Part shown: positions 16,529-25,466 of the stretch, piece by piece
How positions within the stretch are numbered: the stretch's first letter is position 1
Layout of the letters: the number at the start of each line of letters is the position of its first letter
NCBI RefSeq assembly: GCF_029871235.1
Contig: NZ_SSOM01000034.1
Coordinates: forward strand, 1 to 40,542
DNA length: 40,542 nt
Origin: Pseudomonas sp. BN411
GTDB taxonomy: Bacteria > Pseudomonadota > Gammaproteobacteria > Pseudomonadales > Pseudomonadaceae
Direction of reading: 5' to 3'
Notes under the pieces: model-generated
Database searches by the model: none
What the model was told of the DNA's origin: nothing
Seen by the model: only the letters and a program-made list of their open reading frames with translations
Program-made: the position numbers and the translations under genes

Positions 16529-16538
16529 GGAGAACGCC

Positions 16539-17411
16539 ATGAGTTCCGCAAGCCTGACCGCCGCGTCCTCCGCCAACGCCGCCCGCCGGGGCAGCGCACT
16601 GGGTCGCCGTCTTCTGATCGCCTCCGCCTGGGTGGCCTTTGCTGTCTTCCTCCTGTTGCCACTGCTGGTGGTCTTGAGCGAGGCGCTGAAGGAAGGCCTG
16701 GGTACCTTCTTCACCGCCATCTTCGAGCCGGACGCCCTCTCCGCGCTGAAACTGACGCTGATCGCCGTGTTCATCTCGGTGCCGCTCAACCTGGTGTTCG
16801 GCGTCGCCGCCGCCTGGTGCGTGAGCAAGTACGAGTTCCGCGGCAAGAGCCTGCTGGTCACCCTGATCGACCTGCCGTTCTCGGTGTCGCCGGTCATCGC
16901 CGGTCTGATCTACGTGCTGCTGTTCGGCGCCCAGGGTTACTTCGGTGAATGGCTGCAGGACCGCGACATCCAGATCATCTTCGCCGTGCCCGGCATCGTC
17001 CTGGCAACCATCTTCGTGACCTTCCCCTTCGTCGCCCGTGAACTGATCCCGCTGATGCAGGAACAGGGCACCCAGGAGGAAGAAGCCGCACGCCTGCTGG
17101 GCGCCAACGGCTGGCAGATGTTCTGGCACGTGACCCTGCCGAACATCAAATGGGGCCTGATCTACGGCGTGGTGCTCTGCACCGCGCGGGCGATGGGCGA
17201 GTTCGGCGCCGTGTCGGTGGTGTCCGGCCACATTCGCGGCGTCACCAACACCCTGCCGCTGCATGTCGAGATCCTCTACAACGAGTACAACCACGTCGCC
17301 GCCTTCAGCGTCGCCAGCCTGCTGCTGGTGCTCGCCCTGTGCATCCTTCTGCTCAAGCAGTGGAGCGAGTCGCGCCTGTCCCGTCTCAAGTCGAATGCTG
17401 ATGAGGAGTAA
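16539..17411 (+). CDS. cysW: Sulfate/thiosulfate ABC transporter permease CysW
   Basis: This is the second membrane subunit of the sulfate importer, partner of CysT. It has 290 residues and six hydrophobic helices. The EAA loop reads [20 protein letters not shown], and [20 protein letters not shown] and [16 protein letters not shown] are hallmarks of CysW. GAGGAG directly precedes the start at good distance. Its stop codon is five bases before the GTG of cysA, and the cysA ribosome site lies inside the end of cysW, so the two are probably translationally coupled. Confidence 0.94.
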   Translation: MSSASLTAASSANAARRGSALGRRLLIASAWVAFAVFLLLPLLVVLSEALKEGLGTFFTAIFEPDALSALKLTLIAVFISVPLNLVFGVAAAWCVSKYEFRGKSLLVTLIDLPFSVSPVIAGLIYVLLFGAQGYFGEWLQDRDIQIIFAVPGIVLATIFVTFPFVARELIPLMQEQGTQEEEAARLLGANGWQMFWHVTLPNIKWGLIYGVVLCTARAMGEFGAVSVVSGHIRGVTNTLPLHVEILYNEYNHVAAFSVASLLLVLALCILLLKQWSESRLSRLKSNADEE

Positions 17412-17416
17412 CCACC

Positions 17417-18406
<990 letters not shown>

Positions 18407-18416
18407 TCCCTCCCCT

Positions 18417-18500
18417 GTAGGTTGGGCTGAGCGAAGCGAAGCCCAACGCAAAGGAGCCCACTCCCGAACGGTGTTGGGCTTTGCTCTGCACCAACCTACG
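18417..18500. repeat. REP-like hairpin repeat, copy 3
   Basis: GTAGGTTGGGCTGAGCGAAGCGAAGCCCAAC is followed 25 bp later by the inverted, slightly decayed unit GTTGGGCTTTGCTCTGCACCAACCTAC. It lies directly after cysA and may end or stabilise that transcript. Confidence 0.82.
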
Positions 18501-18616
18501 TAGCAATCCTGCATTCCACACTTCACTCCACCCCGAATCATCCCGCCGCCCGCGCGGGAACAATGGCCACGAACTCACTGGCGCACCAACATGCGCCCCA
18601 CACAAGGAGTGAAATC

Positions 18617-19369
18617 GTGGCCGATTCCCTGATTGCCTACCTGCCCCTGATAGCCGCCACCTTCCTGCTCGCCGGCACCGTGAAAGGTGTCGTCGGCCTG
18701 GGCCTGCCGACCATCTCCGTCGGCTTGCTCGGTCTGGTGATGCCGCCCATGCAGGCCGCCGCCCTGCTGATCGTGCCGTCCATGGTCACCAACATTTGGC
18801 AGCTCGCCGCCGGCAGCAGTCCGCTGGCCATGCTGCGACGCCTGTGGCCAATGCTCGCCGGTATCTTCGTCGGCACCTGGGCCATGGCCTGGGTGGTGAA
18901 TGCCGCCGACCTGCCCGGCGCGACCTCGATCCTCGGCATCGCCCTGGTGGTCTACGCGGCGCTCGGACTGGCATCGGTGCGCTTCGCCGTGGCGCCGGCC
19001 AATGAAGGCTGGCTGGGGCCGGTGATCGGTGCGGTGACTGGCGCCCTGACGGCGCTGACCGGGGTTTTCGTGATTCCGGCGGTGCCTTACCTGCAGGCCA
19101 TCGGCCTGGAGAAGGATGAGCTGGTGCAGGCCCTGGGGCTGTCCTTCAGCGCCTCCACCATTGCCCTGGCGGTGAGCCTCGGCCACAGCGGCGAGCTGCT
19201 GCAACCGGCGGTGCTGGGCGCTTCCCTGCTGGCCCTGGTGCCCGCCTTGCTGGGCATGGCCGGCGGCCAGTGGCTGCGCAAACGCATCAGTGCCGAACGC
19301 TTCCGCCGCTGGTTCTTCATCGGCCTGCTGCTGCTAGGCAGCGACCTGGCCCTGCGCGGCCTGCTCTGA
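18617..19369 (+). CDS. TauE/SafE-family sulfite/sulfur-compound exporter
   Basis: This 250-residue membrane protein has about eight hydrophobic segments, typical of TauE/SafE (DUF81). It carries the duplicated family pattern: LLAGTVKGVVGLGLPTISVG in the first half and GAVTGALTALTGVFVIPAVP in the second. The family exports sulfite, sulfoacetate or other organosulfur anions or takes up sulfur compounds; substrate here is unknown, but the position directly after cysTWA and the sulfur theme of the window fit. The start is GTG at 18617, with AAGGAG eight bases upstream; the longer ATG frame at 18563 would add 18 polar residues and lacks a ribosome site. Confidence 0.82.
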   Translation: MADSLIAYLPLIAATFLLAGTVKGVVGLGLPTISVGLLGLVMPPMQAAALLIVPSMVTNIWQLAAGSSPLAMLRRLWPMLAGIFVGTWAMAWVVNAADLPGATSILGIALVVYAALGLASVRFAVAPANEGWLGPVIGAVTGALTALTGVFVIPAVPYLQAIGLEKDELVQALGLSFSASTIALAVSLGHSGELLQPAVLGASLLALVPALLGMAGGQWLRKRISAERFRRWFFIGLLLLGSDLALRGLL

Positions 19370-19376
19370 AAACAAG

Positions 19377-19398
19377 GCGCCGGCCAAGGCCGGCGCCA
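19377..19398 (-). terminator. Perfect hairpin between convergent genes
   Basis: GGCGCCGGCC-AA-GGCCGGCGCC is a perfect 10-bp stem located between the convergent TauE and membrane-protein genes. On the minus strand it is followed by TTGTTTT, so it can serve the gene at 19406-19807. Confidence 0.65.
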
Positions 19399-19405
19399 AC
19401 AGACA

Positions 19406-19807
19406 TCACGCGCTCATCACTTGGCAGCGACGCAGGCCGAAGAACTCCAGTTCGGCGAGCACCCCCACCGCCACGGCCTGGCCGATCACGAAGACCTTGC
19501 CCAGCAGGGTCGGCTCCACCCAGCCGAGGGCCAGCAATGAGAGGCTGTCCACCACCCACACGGCGTTGATCGCCAGTACTGCCCAGATCCAGCCGCGCTG
19601 CACGGTGGCGCGGTTGGCCAGCCAGCCAAGGGCCAGGGCGAAGGGCAGCAAGCCGATACCCGCGCCCAATAGCAGCGCGCGGGGCAGGCCCAGCAGTTCC
19701 TCCAGCGGGCCGGCGGCCAGCGCCAGCAACAGACCCATGGCGCCGCTGGCCAGGGCATCGGCTTGCAGGGCGCGGCGCAGCAGGCGGGACATGTCGAGAT
19801 GAGTCAT
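19406..19807 (-). CDS. Small inner-membrane protein of unknown function
   Basis: This 133-residue protein has four hydrophobic segments (about 17-35, 42-62, 72-92 and 100-120). It has a charged N-terminus and no obvious signal peptide, and I recognise no catalytic motif. The ATG at 19807 is chosen because AGGAGAA lies about six bases upstream; a longer frame to 19945 would run across the regulator's promoter. It is divergent from the XRE-type regulator at 19932, with a perfect 17-bp palindrome between them, so it is probably the regulated target. The four-helix plan is shared with several small DUF membrane families (DoxX-like and others), but none is convincing. Confidence 0.75.
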   Translation of the reverse strand: MTHLDMSRLLRRALQADALASGAMGLLLALAAGPLEELLGLPRALLLGAGIGLLPFALALGWLANRATVQRGWIWAVLAINAVWVVDSLSLLALGWVEPTLLGKVFVIGQAVAVGVLAELEFFGLRRCQVMSA

Positions 19808-19879
19808 GGTGGTTCTCCTGTCGATGAGGCGCCGGGCTGGCGCTTGGCGACAGATTTGCGCGATCGCCGCAGCGGGTCG

Positions 19880-19896
19880 ATTACCTGCCAGGTAAT
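19880..19896. promoter_or_regulatory. Candidate operator of the XRE-type regulator
   Basis: ATTACCTG-C-CAGGTAAT is a perfect 17-bp palindrome with 8-bp arms. It lies 36 bp before the regulator start and 73 bp before the divergent membrane-protein start. A symmetric site of this size in a 124-bp shared promoter region suggests control of both genes; binding is inferred. Confidence 0.6.
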
Positions 19897-19931
19897 GGCC
19901 GGCATTCCCCGGCTGGACTATCGTCGGAGCC

Positions 19932-20720
19932 ATGAACGCACACACCCACCCCGTCGGCGCCCTGTTGCGCCAATGGCGTCAGCGACGCCGCCTGAGCCAG
20001 CTCGACCTCGCCTGCGACGCAGAGATTTCCACGCGCCACCTGAGCTTCGTCGAGAACGGCCGCGCCCACCCCAGCCGCGAGATGCTGCTGCACCTGGCCG
20101 AGCAACTGGAGATTCCGCTGCGCGAGCGCAATCGCCTGCTGACCGCGGCTGGCTACGCACCGCTGTATCCCCAGCGCGACCTGGCCGACCCGGCGCTCGC
20201 CGGCGCCCGCGCAGCAGTCGATCAGTTGCTCAAGGCCCACGAGCCCAACCCTGCACTGGCGGTCGACCGGCACTGGAACCTGTTGGCGGCCAACGGCGCC
20301 GTCGCGCCACTGTTGTCGGGCGTGGCCCCGGCACTGCTGGCGCCGCCGCTCAATGTGCTGCGCGTATCCCTTCATCCACAGGGTCTGGCGCCGCACATCG
20401 TCAATCTCGGCCAATGGCGGGCGCACCTGCTGGAACGCCTGCGCCGGGATATCGAGGTCAGCGGCGATCCACAACTGCAGAACCTGTTCGATGAGCTCAG
20501 CGGCTACCCCGCCCCGCCTCCGCCGGACGGCCTGCCCAGCGACGCGGTGCTGGTGCCATTGCAGCTGCGTACGCCCCTGGGGGTGATCAGCTTCATCAGC
20601 ACCATCACCGTGTTCGGCACCCCGGTGGACGTCACCCTGGCCGAACTGGGGCTGGAAACCCTGTTTCCCGCCGACCCGGCGAGTGCCGAGTTGTTACGCA
20701 GGCTGCTGGCGGGCGCCTGA
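19932..20720 (+). CDS. XRE-family regulator with MmyB-like ligand-binding domain
   Basis: This 262-residue regulator has an N-terminal lambda-repressor-type helix-turn-helix at about 8-65 (LLRQWRQRRRLSQLDLACDA, then STRHLSFVENGRAHPSREM) and a C-terminal MmyB-like PAS-type domain at about 90-255 (HWNLLAANGAVAPLL, NVLRVSLHPQGLAPHIVN, then TPLGVISFISTITVFGTPVDVT). Members of this family regulate neighbouring short-chain dehydrogenases or small membrane proteins. Its position next to cysA matches my memory of PA0279. It is divergent from the small membrane protein at 19406-19807. Confidence 0.88.
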   Translation: MNAHTHPVGALLRQWRQRRRLSQLDLACDAEISTRHLSFVENGRAHPSREMLLHLAEQLEIPLRERNRLLTAAGYAPLYPQRDLADPALAGARAAVDQLLKAHEPNPALAVDRHWNLLAANGAVAPLLSGVAPALLAPPLNVLRVSLHPQGLAPHIVNLGQWRAHLLERLRRDIEVSGDPQLQNLFDELSGYPAPPPPDGLPSDAVLVPLQLRTPLGVISFISTITVFGTPVDVTLAELGLETLFPADPASAELLRRLLAGA

Positions 20721-20841
20721 AAAAACTCGACTCACCCACAACAAATCGTTCTTTCGGGTAGTAGCCTCGGGATCACAGCCCAGTAAGCTGTGCCGGCACC
20801 TTTCACGACTCCTCAGAACAACAAGAACAGGAGCACCCGCC

Positions 20842-21594
20842 ATGATCCGCAAGGTTCTGCTGTACCCGCTATTCAGCCTTCTCCTGGGCATCGCAATGCC
20901 CATCCTCGCCGCCGAACTCCCGCCTCTGGAGCTGGTACAGGTCCATGCCAGCCGTGCCACGGCCAGCCTGCTGCTGTTTCGGGGTGAGGGATTCCAGGAC
21001 ATCCATGCCGAGCGGATGCGTACCGACCTCAAGGCCCTGGACGCCGATTACCAGCGCATCGCCACGCCAAGCGAAGACTTGCGCAAGGCACACGACGCCT
21101 TTGTTGCCCAACTCGAACAGGGCGTTTCCTACGGCCACAACGAAGAAGACGTGCCGTGGCGCTATCCCCAGGAGCTGGCCAAGGCATTGCGCGATTTCCT
21201 CATCGCCGCCCGCTCACAGGCTGGCATTGGCGGGGCCGATGAACTCCCCGCCAAGGTGGAATATCTCAACGTCCAGTACCTGAGCCGGGCCTATATCGGC
21301 ACCTTCGAGATTGCCCGCGAGAACGGCGACACCTACATCGGCCAGGACGAACGCCGCCTGCTGCCGGCCATCGATGAGCAATTGGCGCCGCTGGACGAAA
21401 AAGCCGACCCGGCGCTGGCCAAGCTGAAGACTCGCTGGGGTTTCCTGAGGACGGCACTGAGCGATCTGAACAGCCAGAGCAACACGCTGGTCAGCGCCTC
21501 CGGCCGGCCCTACGCGCCCATGATGGTGGACCGCCAAGCACGGTCGATGAGTGGGCAGTTGCTGGCGTTGGGCGCCCTCTCCCCCGCTCCCTGA
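20842..21594 (+). CDS. Periplasmic protein of unknown function
   Basis: This 250-residue protein begins with a signal peptide (VLLYPLFSLLLGIAMPILAAE, cleavage likely after LAA around residue 24). The mature part is mostly helical and charged, with conserved-looking blocks LKALDADYQRIATPSEDLRK and NVQYLSRAYIGTFEIARENG and a C-terminal SMSGQLLALGALSPAP. There are no cysteines or lipobox, so it is probably soluble in the periplasm. The ATG at 20842 has AGGAG eight bases upstream. The gene stands alone between the XRE regulator and a repeat region; I do not recognise a family, though its place would fit PA0278 of P. aeruginosa. Confidence 0.8.
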   Translation: MIRKVLLYPLFSLLLGIAMPILAAELPPLELVQVHASRATASLLLFRGEGFQDIHAERMRTDLKALDADYQRIATPSEDLRKAHDAFVAQLEQGVSYGHNEEDVPWRYPQELAKALRDFLIAARSQAGIGGADELPAKVEYLNVQYLSRAYIGTFEIARENGDTYIGQDERRLLPAIDEQLAPLDEKADPALAKLKTRWGFLRTALSDLNSQSNTLVSASGRPYAPMMVDRQARSMSGQLLALGALSPAP

Positions 21595-21625
21595 AACTCG
21601 TTTGCTCGCCAGAAGCACGAACTCT

Positions 21626-21696
21626 GTAGGGTGGGCTTTAGCCCACGCTGACCCGCGACGGTGGGCTGAAGCGGAACGCCGCCCGGCCCACCCTAC
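21626..21696. repeat. REP-like hairpin repeat, copy 4 (variant)
   Basis: GTAGGGTGGGCTTTAGCCCAC begins the unit and GTGGGCTGAAGCGGAACG...GGCCCACCCTAC ends it, giving an outer inverted repeat GTAGGGTGGGC/GCCCACCCTAC around two inner hairpins. It has the same layout as the other copies but a diverged core. Confidence 0.72.
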
Positions 21697-21726
21697 GAGC
21701 TGCATTCCTGGCCGTAGGCGCGAGTC

Positions 21727-21761
21727 CCCCCTCTCCCTCTGGGAGAGGGGCCGGGGGTGAG
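21727..21761. repeat. GC-rich inverted repeat related to those at 1331-1600
   Basis: CCCCTCTCCC-TCT-GGGAGAGGGG is a near-perfect hairpin followed by CCGGGGGTGAGGG. This is the reverse orientation of the CCCTCACCCC...CCCTCTCCC motif after the insertion sequence at the left end of the window. Confidence 0.7.
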
Positions 21762-21785
21762 GGAAGTCGGATATCCCTCCATACA

Positions 21786-22310
21786 TCAAACCGCCGCCTT
21801 CTTCTCCCGAATACAGGTCGGACCCGCACGTTCTTCCACGGCATGCTCGACTTCCTTGCGCAGCCCCAGCAGGAAGCCCAGTTCGGCCACCACGAACAGC
21901 GGCCCGATGATCAGCCCGGTGAGGTCGTCGACGAAGGCCGGCTTGCGGCCCTCGTAATAGTGACCGACGAACTGGATGATCCAGCCCACCACGAACAGCC
22001 CCAGCCCGGCGCCGAGCCAGGTGGCGGTGTCCTGGACGGCGAGGGCCGCGCCGATCCACAGGCTCACTGTCAGCAGCACGGCCATTACCAGGCCGTAACG
22101 CAGATCGAGGCGGAAGTAATAGAGCGCCGACACCAGGCTAACCAACGCCGTCGGCGACAACCAGAGGCCGAAGGCTTCTGTCCCCGGACGGGACAGCAGC
22201 ACGGCAACGGCGACGACGATCAGCGGAATGCCGACGAAATGGGTGGCGATGTTGCGGCGGTCGCGGTGGTACTCGGCGTACTGGCCAAGTTGGTCGATGA
22301 GGGTTTTCAT
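21786..22310 (-). CDS. Mpo1-like (DUF962) integral membrane protein
   Basis: This 174-residue membrane protein is of the DUF962/YGL010w family. In yeast, Mpo1 is an Fe(II)-dependent dioxygenase that shortens 2-hydroxy fatty acids; the bacterial role is not established. The His-containing family signature is present at the N-terminus (YAEYHRDRRNIATHFVGIPL) and in the third region (IQFVGHYYEGRKPAFVDDLT). Hydrophobic segments lie around 28-40, 48-66, 72-92, 98-115 and 130-150. The start at 22310 directly follows the promoter region shared with the divergent Crp-type regulator, which may control it. Confidence 0.82.
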   Translation of the reverse strand: MKTLIDQLGQYAEYHRDRRNIATHFVGIPLIVVAVAVLLSRPGTEAFGLWLSPTALVSLVSALYYFRLDLRYGLVMAVLLTVSLWIGAALAVQDTATWLGAGLGLFVVGWIIQFVGHYYEGRKPAFVDDLTGLIIGPLFVVAELGFLLGLRKEVEHAVEERAGPTCIREKKAAV

Positions 22311-22372
22311 TGTTGTGTCCTCAGGTTTGCAGGCAGTTGCGCCGATAATGGCGTCATGCCCCAGGCAACCTC

Positions 22373-22388
22373 TGTCAGCTAGCCGACA
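22373..22388. promoter_or_regulatory. Weak candidate operator before the Crp-family gene
   Basis: TGTC-A-GCTAGC-C-GACA is a 16-bp dyad with one mismatched pair, ending six bases before the regulator ATG. Its position suits autorepression. It does not match the FNR/Anr box TTGAT-N4-ATCAA. A possible -10 box GATAAT is at 22344-22349. Confidence 0.3.
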
Positions 22389-22394
22389 AAGCCC

Positions 22395-23090
22395 ATGATC
22401 GAATTCAAGCACCATCGCGACCTCCTGCTGACCGGCCAATGGTTCAGCCTGTTGCCCGCCGCCCTGCAGGACGAGCTCCTGGCCATGGCTCAGTTGCGCC
22501 GGCTGGAACCTGGCCAGCGCCTGTTCCGCCGGGGCGATCCGCCCTGTGGGCTCTATGCGGTGCTGGAAGGGGCAATTCGCGTCGGCAGCATCAGCGAAAG
22601 TGGCAAGGAGGCGTTGCTGGTGCTGGTGGAGCCGCCCCACTGGTTCGGCGAAATCTCCCTGTTCGACGGTCAGCCACGAACCCACGATGCCTTCGCCGAC
22701 GGCCAGGTGACCCTGCTCCACCTGCCCCAGGCGCCGCTGCTGGCCCTGCTCGATCGACAGCCTTCGCACTGGCGCGACTTCGCCCTGCTGATGAGCCAGA
22801 AATTGCGCCTGGCGTTCATCGCCCTGGAGGAAATGAGCCTGCTGCCAGCACCCCAGCGCCTGGCGCGGCGGCTGCTGATGATCGCCGAGGGGTATGGCGG
22901 CCTGACGGTGCGCCGGCGCTCGATCCACCTTGCCCAGGAGCAACTGGCGTTGATGCTGTCGATCTCCCGCCAGACCACCAACCAGATCCTCAAGGAACTG
23001 GAGGCACAGGGTGCGTTGCGCCTGAATTACGGGGAGATCGAGATTCTCGATCCGGACCTGCTCAAGCGCGCCGCACAGGGCAAGCCGTAG
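22395..23090 (+). CDS. Crp/Fnr-family transcriptional regulator
   Basis: This 231-residue regulator has a cyclic-nucleotide-binding-type beta-roll (about 15-135, with LEPGQRLFRRGDPPCGLYAV and EPPHWFGEISLFDGQPRTHD) and a C-terminal Crp-type winged helix (about 150-225, with LAQEQLALMLSISRQTTNQI and LKELEAQGALRLNYGEIEI). The FNR cysteine cluster is absent, so it is not an oxygen sensor of that type. Ligand is unknown; cAMP contacts are not fully conserved by eye. It is divergent from the Mpo1-like gene. No clear Shine-Dalgarno precedes the ATG at 22395, so the start is moderately uncertain, but it fits the family N-terminus. Confidence 0.87.
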   Translation: MIEFKHHRDLLLTGQWFSLLPAALQDELLAMAQLRRLEPGQRLFRRGDPPCGLYAVLEGAIRVGSISESGKEALLVLVEPPHWFGEISLFDGQPRTHDAFADGQVTLLHLPQAPLLALLDRQPSHWRDFALLMSQKLRLAFIALEEMSLLPAPQRLARRLLMIAEGYGGLTVRRRSIHLAQEQLALMLSISRQTTNQILKELEAQGALRLNYGEIEILDPDLLKRAAQGKP

Positions 23091-23124
23091 GGCGGTTGAT
23101 GCTCTATCGATCCACACTCCGCCT

Positions 23125-23195
23125 GTTGGGTTTCGCTGCGCTCTACCCAACCTACAAATCGGGAAAGTAGGTTGGGTAGAGGAACGAAACCCAAC
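23125..23195. repeat. REP-like hairpin repeat, copy 5
   Basis: GTTGGGTTTCGCTGCGCTCTACCCAACCTAC is followed after 11 bp by its inverted copy GTAGGTTGGGTAGAGGAACGAAACCCAAC. It lies between the convergent Crp-type and AraC-type genes, ending two bases before the AraC stop. Confidence 0.85.
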
Positions 23196-23197
23196 GA

Positions 23198-24205
23198 TCA
23201 GCGCGGCAAACCATCCCGATACTGGCTCGGGCTCTGCCCGGTCCAGCGCTTGAAGGCGCGGCTGAAGCTGCTGGTGTCGGCGAAACCGAGCAGGTAGGCG
23301 ATCTCGCTGATGGAGCAGCGCGGGTCGCGCATGTGGACCAGCGCCAGCGCCTGGCGAGTGTCGCCGAGCAGTTGTTCGTAGCTGCAGCCTTCGTCCGCCA
23401 GATGGCGTTGCAGGCTGCGCAGGCTGAGGTGCAGGGAGTGGGCGATGCGCTCGGCAGAAGGCTCGCCATTGGGCAACTGGGCCTCCAGGCAGGCCCGTAC
23501 CTTGCGCGACCAGGTGGGCTGCTGAAGCTGCTCCAGGGTGCGCTTGAGCACCGCCTCGTTGTGTTCGGCCAGTTCCGCATTGGCATCGTCCAGCGGCCGC
23601 TCGAAATCCTCGGCGGCGAACTCCAGCAGGTTTTCCTCGGCACCGAAGACCAGCGGCGCGCGGAACACCTGGTGCCAGGGCTGCGGGTCCGCCGGCTCCT
23701 GCCGCCGCAGGTGCACGGCCAGCGGCGCGTAGTCGCGGCCAATGCGGTTGCGGCAGGTGCGCACATAGATCGCGGCGAAGGCATCCACTGCCTCCGGCGC
23801 CGGCTCGAATCCATCTTCACGCACCCGCAGGCGGAACAGGTACCGGTCGCCCTGGCGGCTGAGCTCCAGCTCCAGCGCGTCGCTGACCACCTGGTGATAA
23901 CGCACGACGCGCTCGAACACTTCCCGCAGGCTGGCGCTGGCCACCAGCGCGTAGCCCAGGGCGTGGAAGGTGGTGGGGCTGACGTAGGTGGAAATCTTCA
24001 GGCCGAGCGCCGGGTCGCCACTGGCCTCTACTGCCAGTTGCCAGAGCCGGGTGGTAGCAGACAAGGGATAGCGTGCGTTGGGGTCGTCCATCAGCGCCGG
24101 GTCGAGCTGCGCCTGCCGGCACAGGTCGGCGCTGTCGAGGCCAAGCGCGTCCAGCTGCTTGCGCAGGGCTCGGGTCCAGCTGGCGAGGGTGGTGGGTTCG
24201 CTCAT
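23198..24205 (-). CDS. AraC-family transcriptional regulator (Arabinose_bd domain)
   Basis: This 335-residue regulator has an N-terminal Arabinose_bd-type domain of the kind found in OruR/VirS-like regulators (about 20-205, YVSPTTFHALGYALVASASL) and a C-terminal AraC double helix-turn-helix (about 230-335, AERIAHSLHLSLRSLQRHLA and ISEIAYLLGFADTSSFSRAF, ending in RWTGQSPSQYRDG). It is divergent from the fatty-acid desaturase at 24306 with 100 bp between the starts. Two identical 11-bp direct repeats 21 bp apart lie immediately before its start, so it probably controls the desaturase and itself. Many members of this subgroup respond to lipids or hydrocarbons; the ligand here is unknown. Confidence 0.88.
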   Translation of the reverse strand: MSEPTTLASWTRALRKQLDALGLDSADLCRQAQLDPALMDDPNARYPLSATTRLWQLAVEASGDPALGLKISTYVSPTTFHALGYALVASASLREVFERVVRYHQVVSDALELELSRQGDRYLFRLRVREDGFEPAPEAVDAFAAIYVRTCRNRIGRDYAPLAVHLRRQEPADPQPWHQVFRAPLVFGAEENLLEFAAEDFERPLDDANAELAEHNEAVLKRTLEQLQQPTWSRKVRACLEAQLPNGEPSAERIAHSLHLSLRSLQRHLADEGCSYEQLLGDTRQALALVHMRDPRCSISEIAYLLGFADTSSFSRAFKRWTGQSPSQYRDGLPR

Positions 24206-24206
24206 G

Positions 24207-24238
24207 CAGGTTGGCGTTTCCGGTCAACAGGTTGGCGT
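24207..24238. promoter_or_regulatory. Candidate AraC-type operator: 21-bp-spaced direct repeats
   Basis: CAGGTTGGCGT occurs at 24207-24217 and again at 24228-24238, exactly 21 bp (two helical turns) apart, in the gap between the divergent AraC and desaturase genes. This is the usual geometry of AraC-family half-sites. It overlaps the 5' leader of the regulator, so autoregulation is possible. Confidence 0.6.
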
Positions 24239-24305
24239 GCTCGGTCGGGCGCGGCGACAGCCCGGAACGGCACAGTAGAACCATCTCCAGTAAGAGGATG
24301 GAAGC

Positions 24306-25370
24306 ATGTCCGCCAAGCCCGCAAGCCCCCGCTCGCTGAATGACCAACAGCGATCAGCGCATATTCGTGAAGTGGTGATGGCCCACGGCAACGAGCTGCG
24401 CCAGCGCTACCCCGTGCTGAACCACCAGGACGCCATCGGCGCCGGCATCCTCGCCTTCGCCCTGGCCGGCATGCTGGGCTCCGCCCTGCTCTACCTGAAC
24501 GACCAGATCGCCTGGTGGGCCTGCCTGCTGCTCAACGCCTTCCTAGCCTCGCTGACCCACGAGCTGGAGCACGACCTGATCCACAGCATGTACTTCCGCA
24601 AGCGCAAGGTGCCGCACAACCTGATGATGGCGCTGGTCTGGATGGCGCGGCCGAGCACCATCAACCCCTGGGTTCGCCGCCACCTGCACCTCAACCATCA
24701 CAAGGTGTCCGGTACCGAAACCGACCTGGAAGAACGCGCCATCACCAACGGTGAACCCTGGGGCCTGGCGCGCCTGCTGATGGTGGGGGACAACGTGATG
24801 TCCTCGCTGATCCGCATGGGCCGGGCCAAGACCTGGGCGCAGAAACGCAGCATCCTCTGGCGCACCCTGAAGGTCTACGCACCGCTGGCCCTGCTGAACT
24901 GGGGCACCTGGTACGTGTTCCTCGGCTTCCACGCCCTCGACACCCTGGCCTGGGCCCTGAATACGCCCATCGCCTGGTCGGCGGGCACCCTGGAGGCGAT
25001 GAACATCGTCAACATCGCCGTGGTGGTGCTCGTGGGACCGAACGTGCTGCGCACCTTCTGCCTGCACTTCGTCAGCTCCAACATGCACTACTACGGTGAC
25101 GTCGAACTGGGCAACGTGATCCAGCAGACCCAGGTGCTCAATCCCTGGTGGATGTGGCCGCTGCAGGCTTTCTGCTTCAACTTCGGCAGCACCCACGCCA
25201 TCCACCATTTCGTAGTCAAGGAACCCTTCTACATCCGTCAGCTGACGGCGCCGGTGGCGCACAGGGTGATGCGCGAGATGGGCGTGCGCTTCAACGACTT
25301 CGGCACCTTCGCCCGCGCCAACCGCTGGAACCCGAAGGAGAAGACTGCCGCCCAACCCACCCTTGGTTAG
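24306..25370 (+). CDS. Membrane fatty-acid desaturase/hydroxylase-family protein
   Basis: This 354-residue di-iron membrane oxygenase is of the fatty-acid desaturase superfamily (PF00487). It has membrane segments around 43-65, 70-85, 190-212 and 230-250. The His boxes are HELEH (85-89, followed by DLIH), HLHLNHH (126-132) and HAIHH (297-301); an extra His lies in SNMHYYG (261). The protein is clearly distinct from DesA at 10740, which has HRYSAH/HRKHH/HNNHH boxes. A rubredoxin gene follows 96 bp downstream and is a plausible electron donor. Exact reaction (desaturation or hydroxylation) and substrate are unknown. AAGAGG lies about eight bases before the ATG. Confidence 0.85.
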   Translation: MSAKPASPRSLNDQQRSAHIREVVMAHGNELRQRYPVLNHQDAIGAGILAFALAGMLGSALLYLNDQIAWWACLLLNAFLASLTHELEHDLIHSMYFRKRKVPHNLMMALVWMARPSTINPWVRRHLHLNHHKVSGTETDLEERAITNGEPWGLARLLMVGDNVMSSLIRMGRAKTWAQKRSILWRTLKVYAPLALLNWGTWYVFLGFHALDTLAWALNTPIAWSAGTLEAMNIVNIAVVVLVGPNVLRTFCLHFVSSNMHYYGDVELGNVIQQTQVLNPWWMWPLQAFCFNFGSTHAIHHFVVKEPFYIRQLTAPVAHRVMREMGVRFNDFGTFARANRWNPKEKTAAQPTLG

Positions 25371-25466
25371 GGCACGGGCGACGCACCGCCGCCCCTATGA
25401 TCGCGACTGCGCGCGCCCCCGGCGCGCGCCTTTCCCCGAGCACAGCTGCAAGCAAGAGGTAGCGGC

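Noticed and set aside
21214-22059. 281-codon minus-strand frame overlapping two genes
   Set aside because: It crosses the Mpo1-like gene and the periplasmic-protein gene in wrong frames and contains repeat translations; no motif or ribosome site.
22373-22388. FNR/Anr-type box for the Crp-family regulator
   Set aside because: The sequence does not match TTGAT-N4-ATCAA and the regulator lacks the FNR cysteines; it is kept only as a weak dyad.
21786-23150. Extension of the Mpo1-like protein to 454 residues
   Set aside because: The extra N-terminal part is antisense to the Crp-type regulator; the family N-terminus begins at the ATG at 22310.
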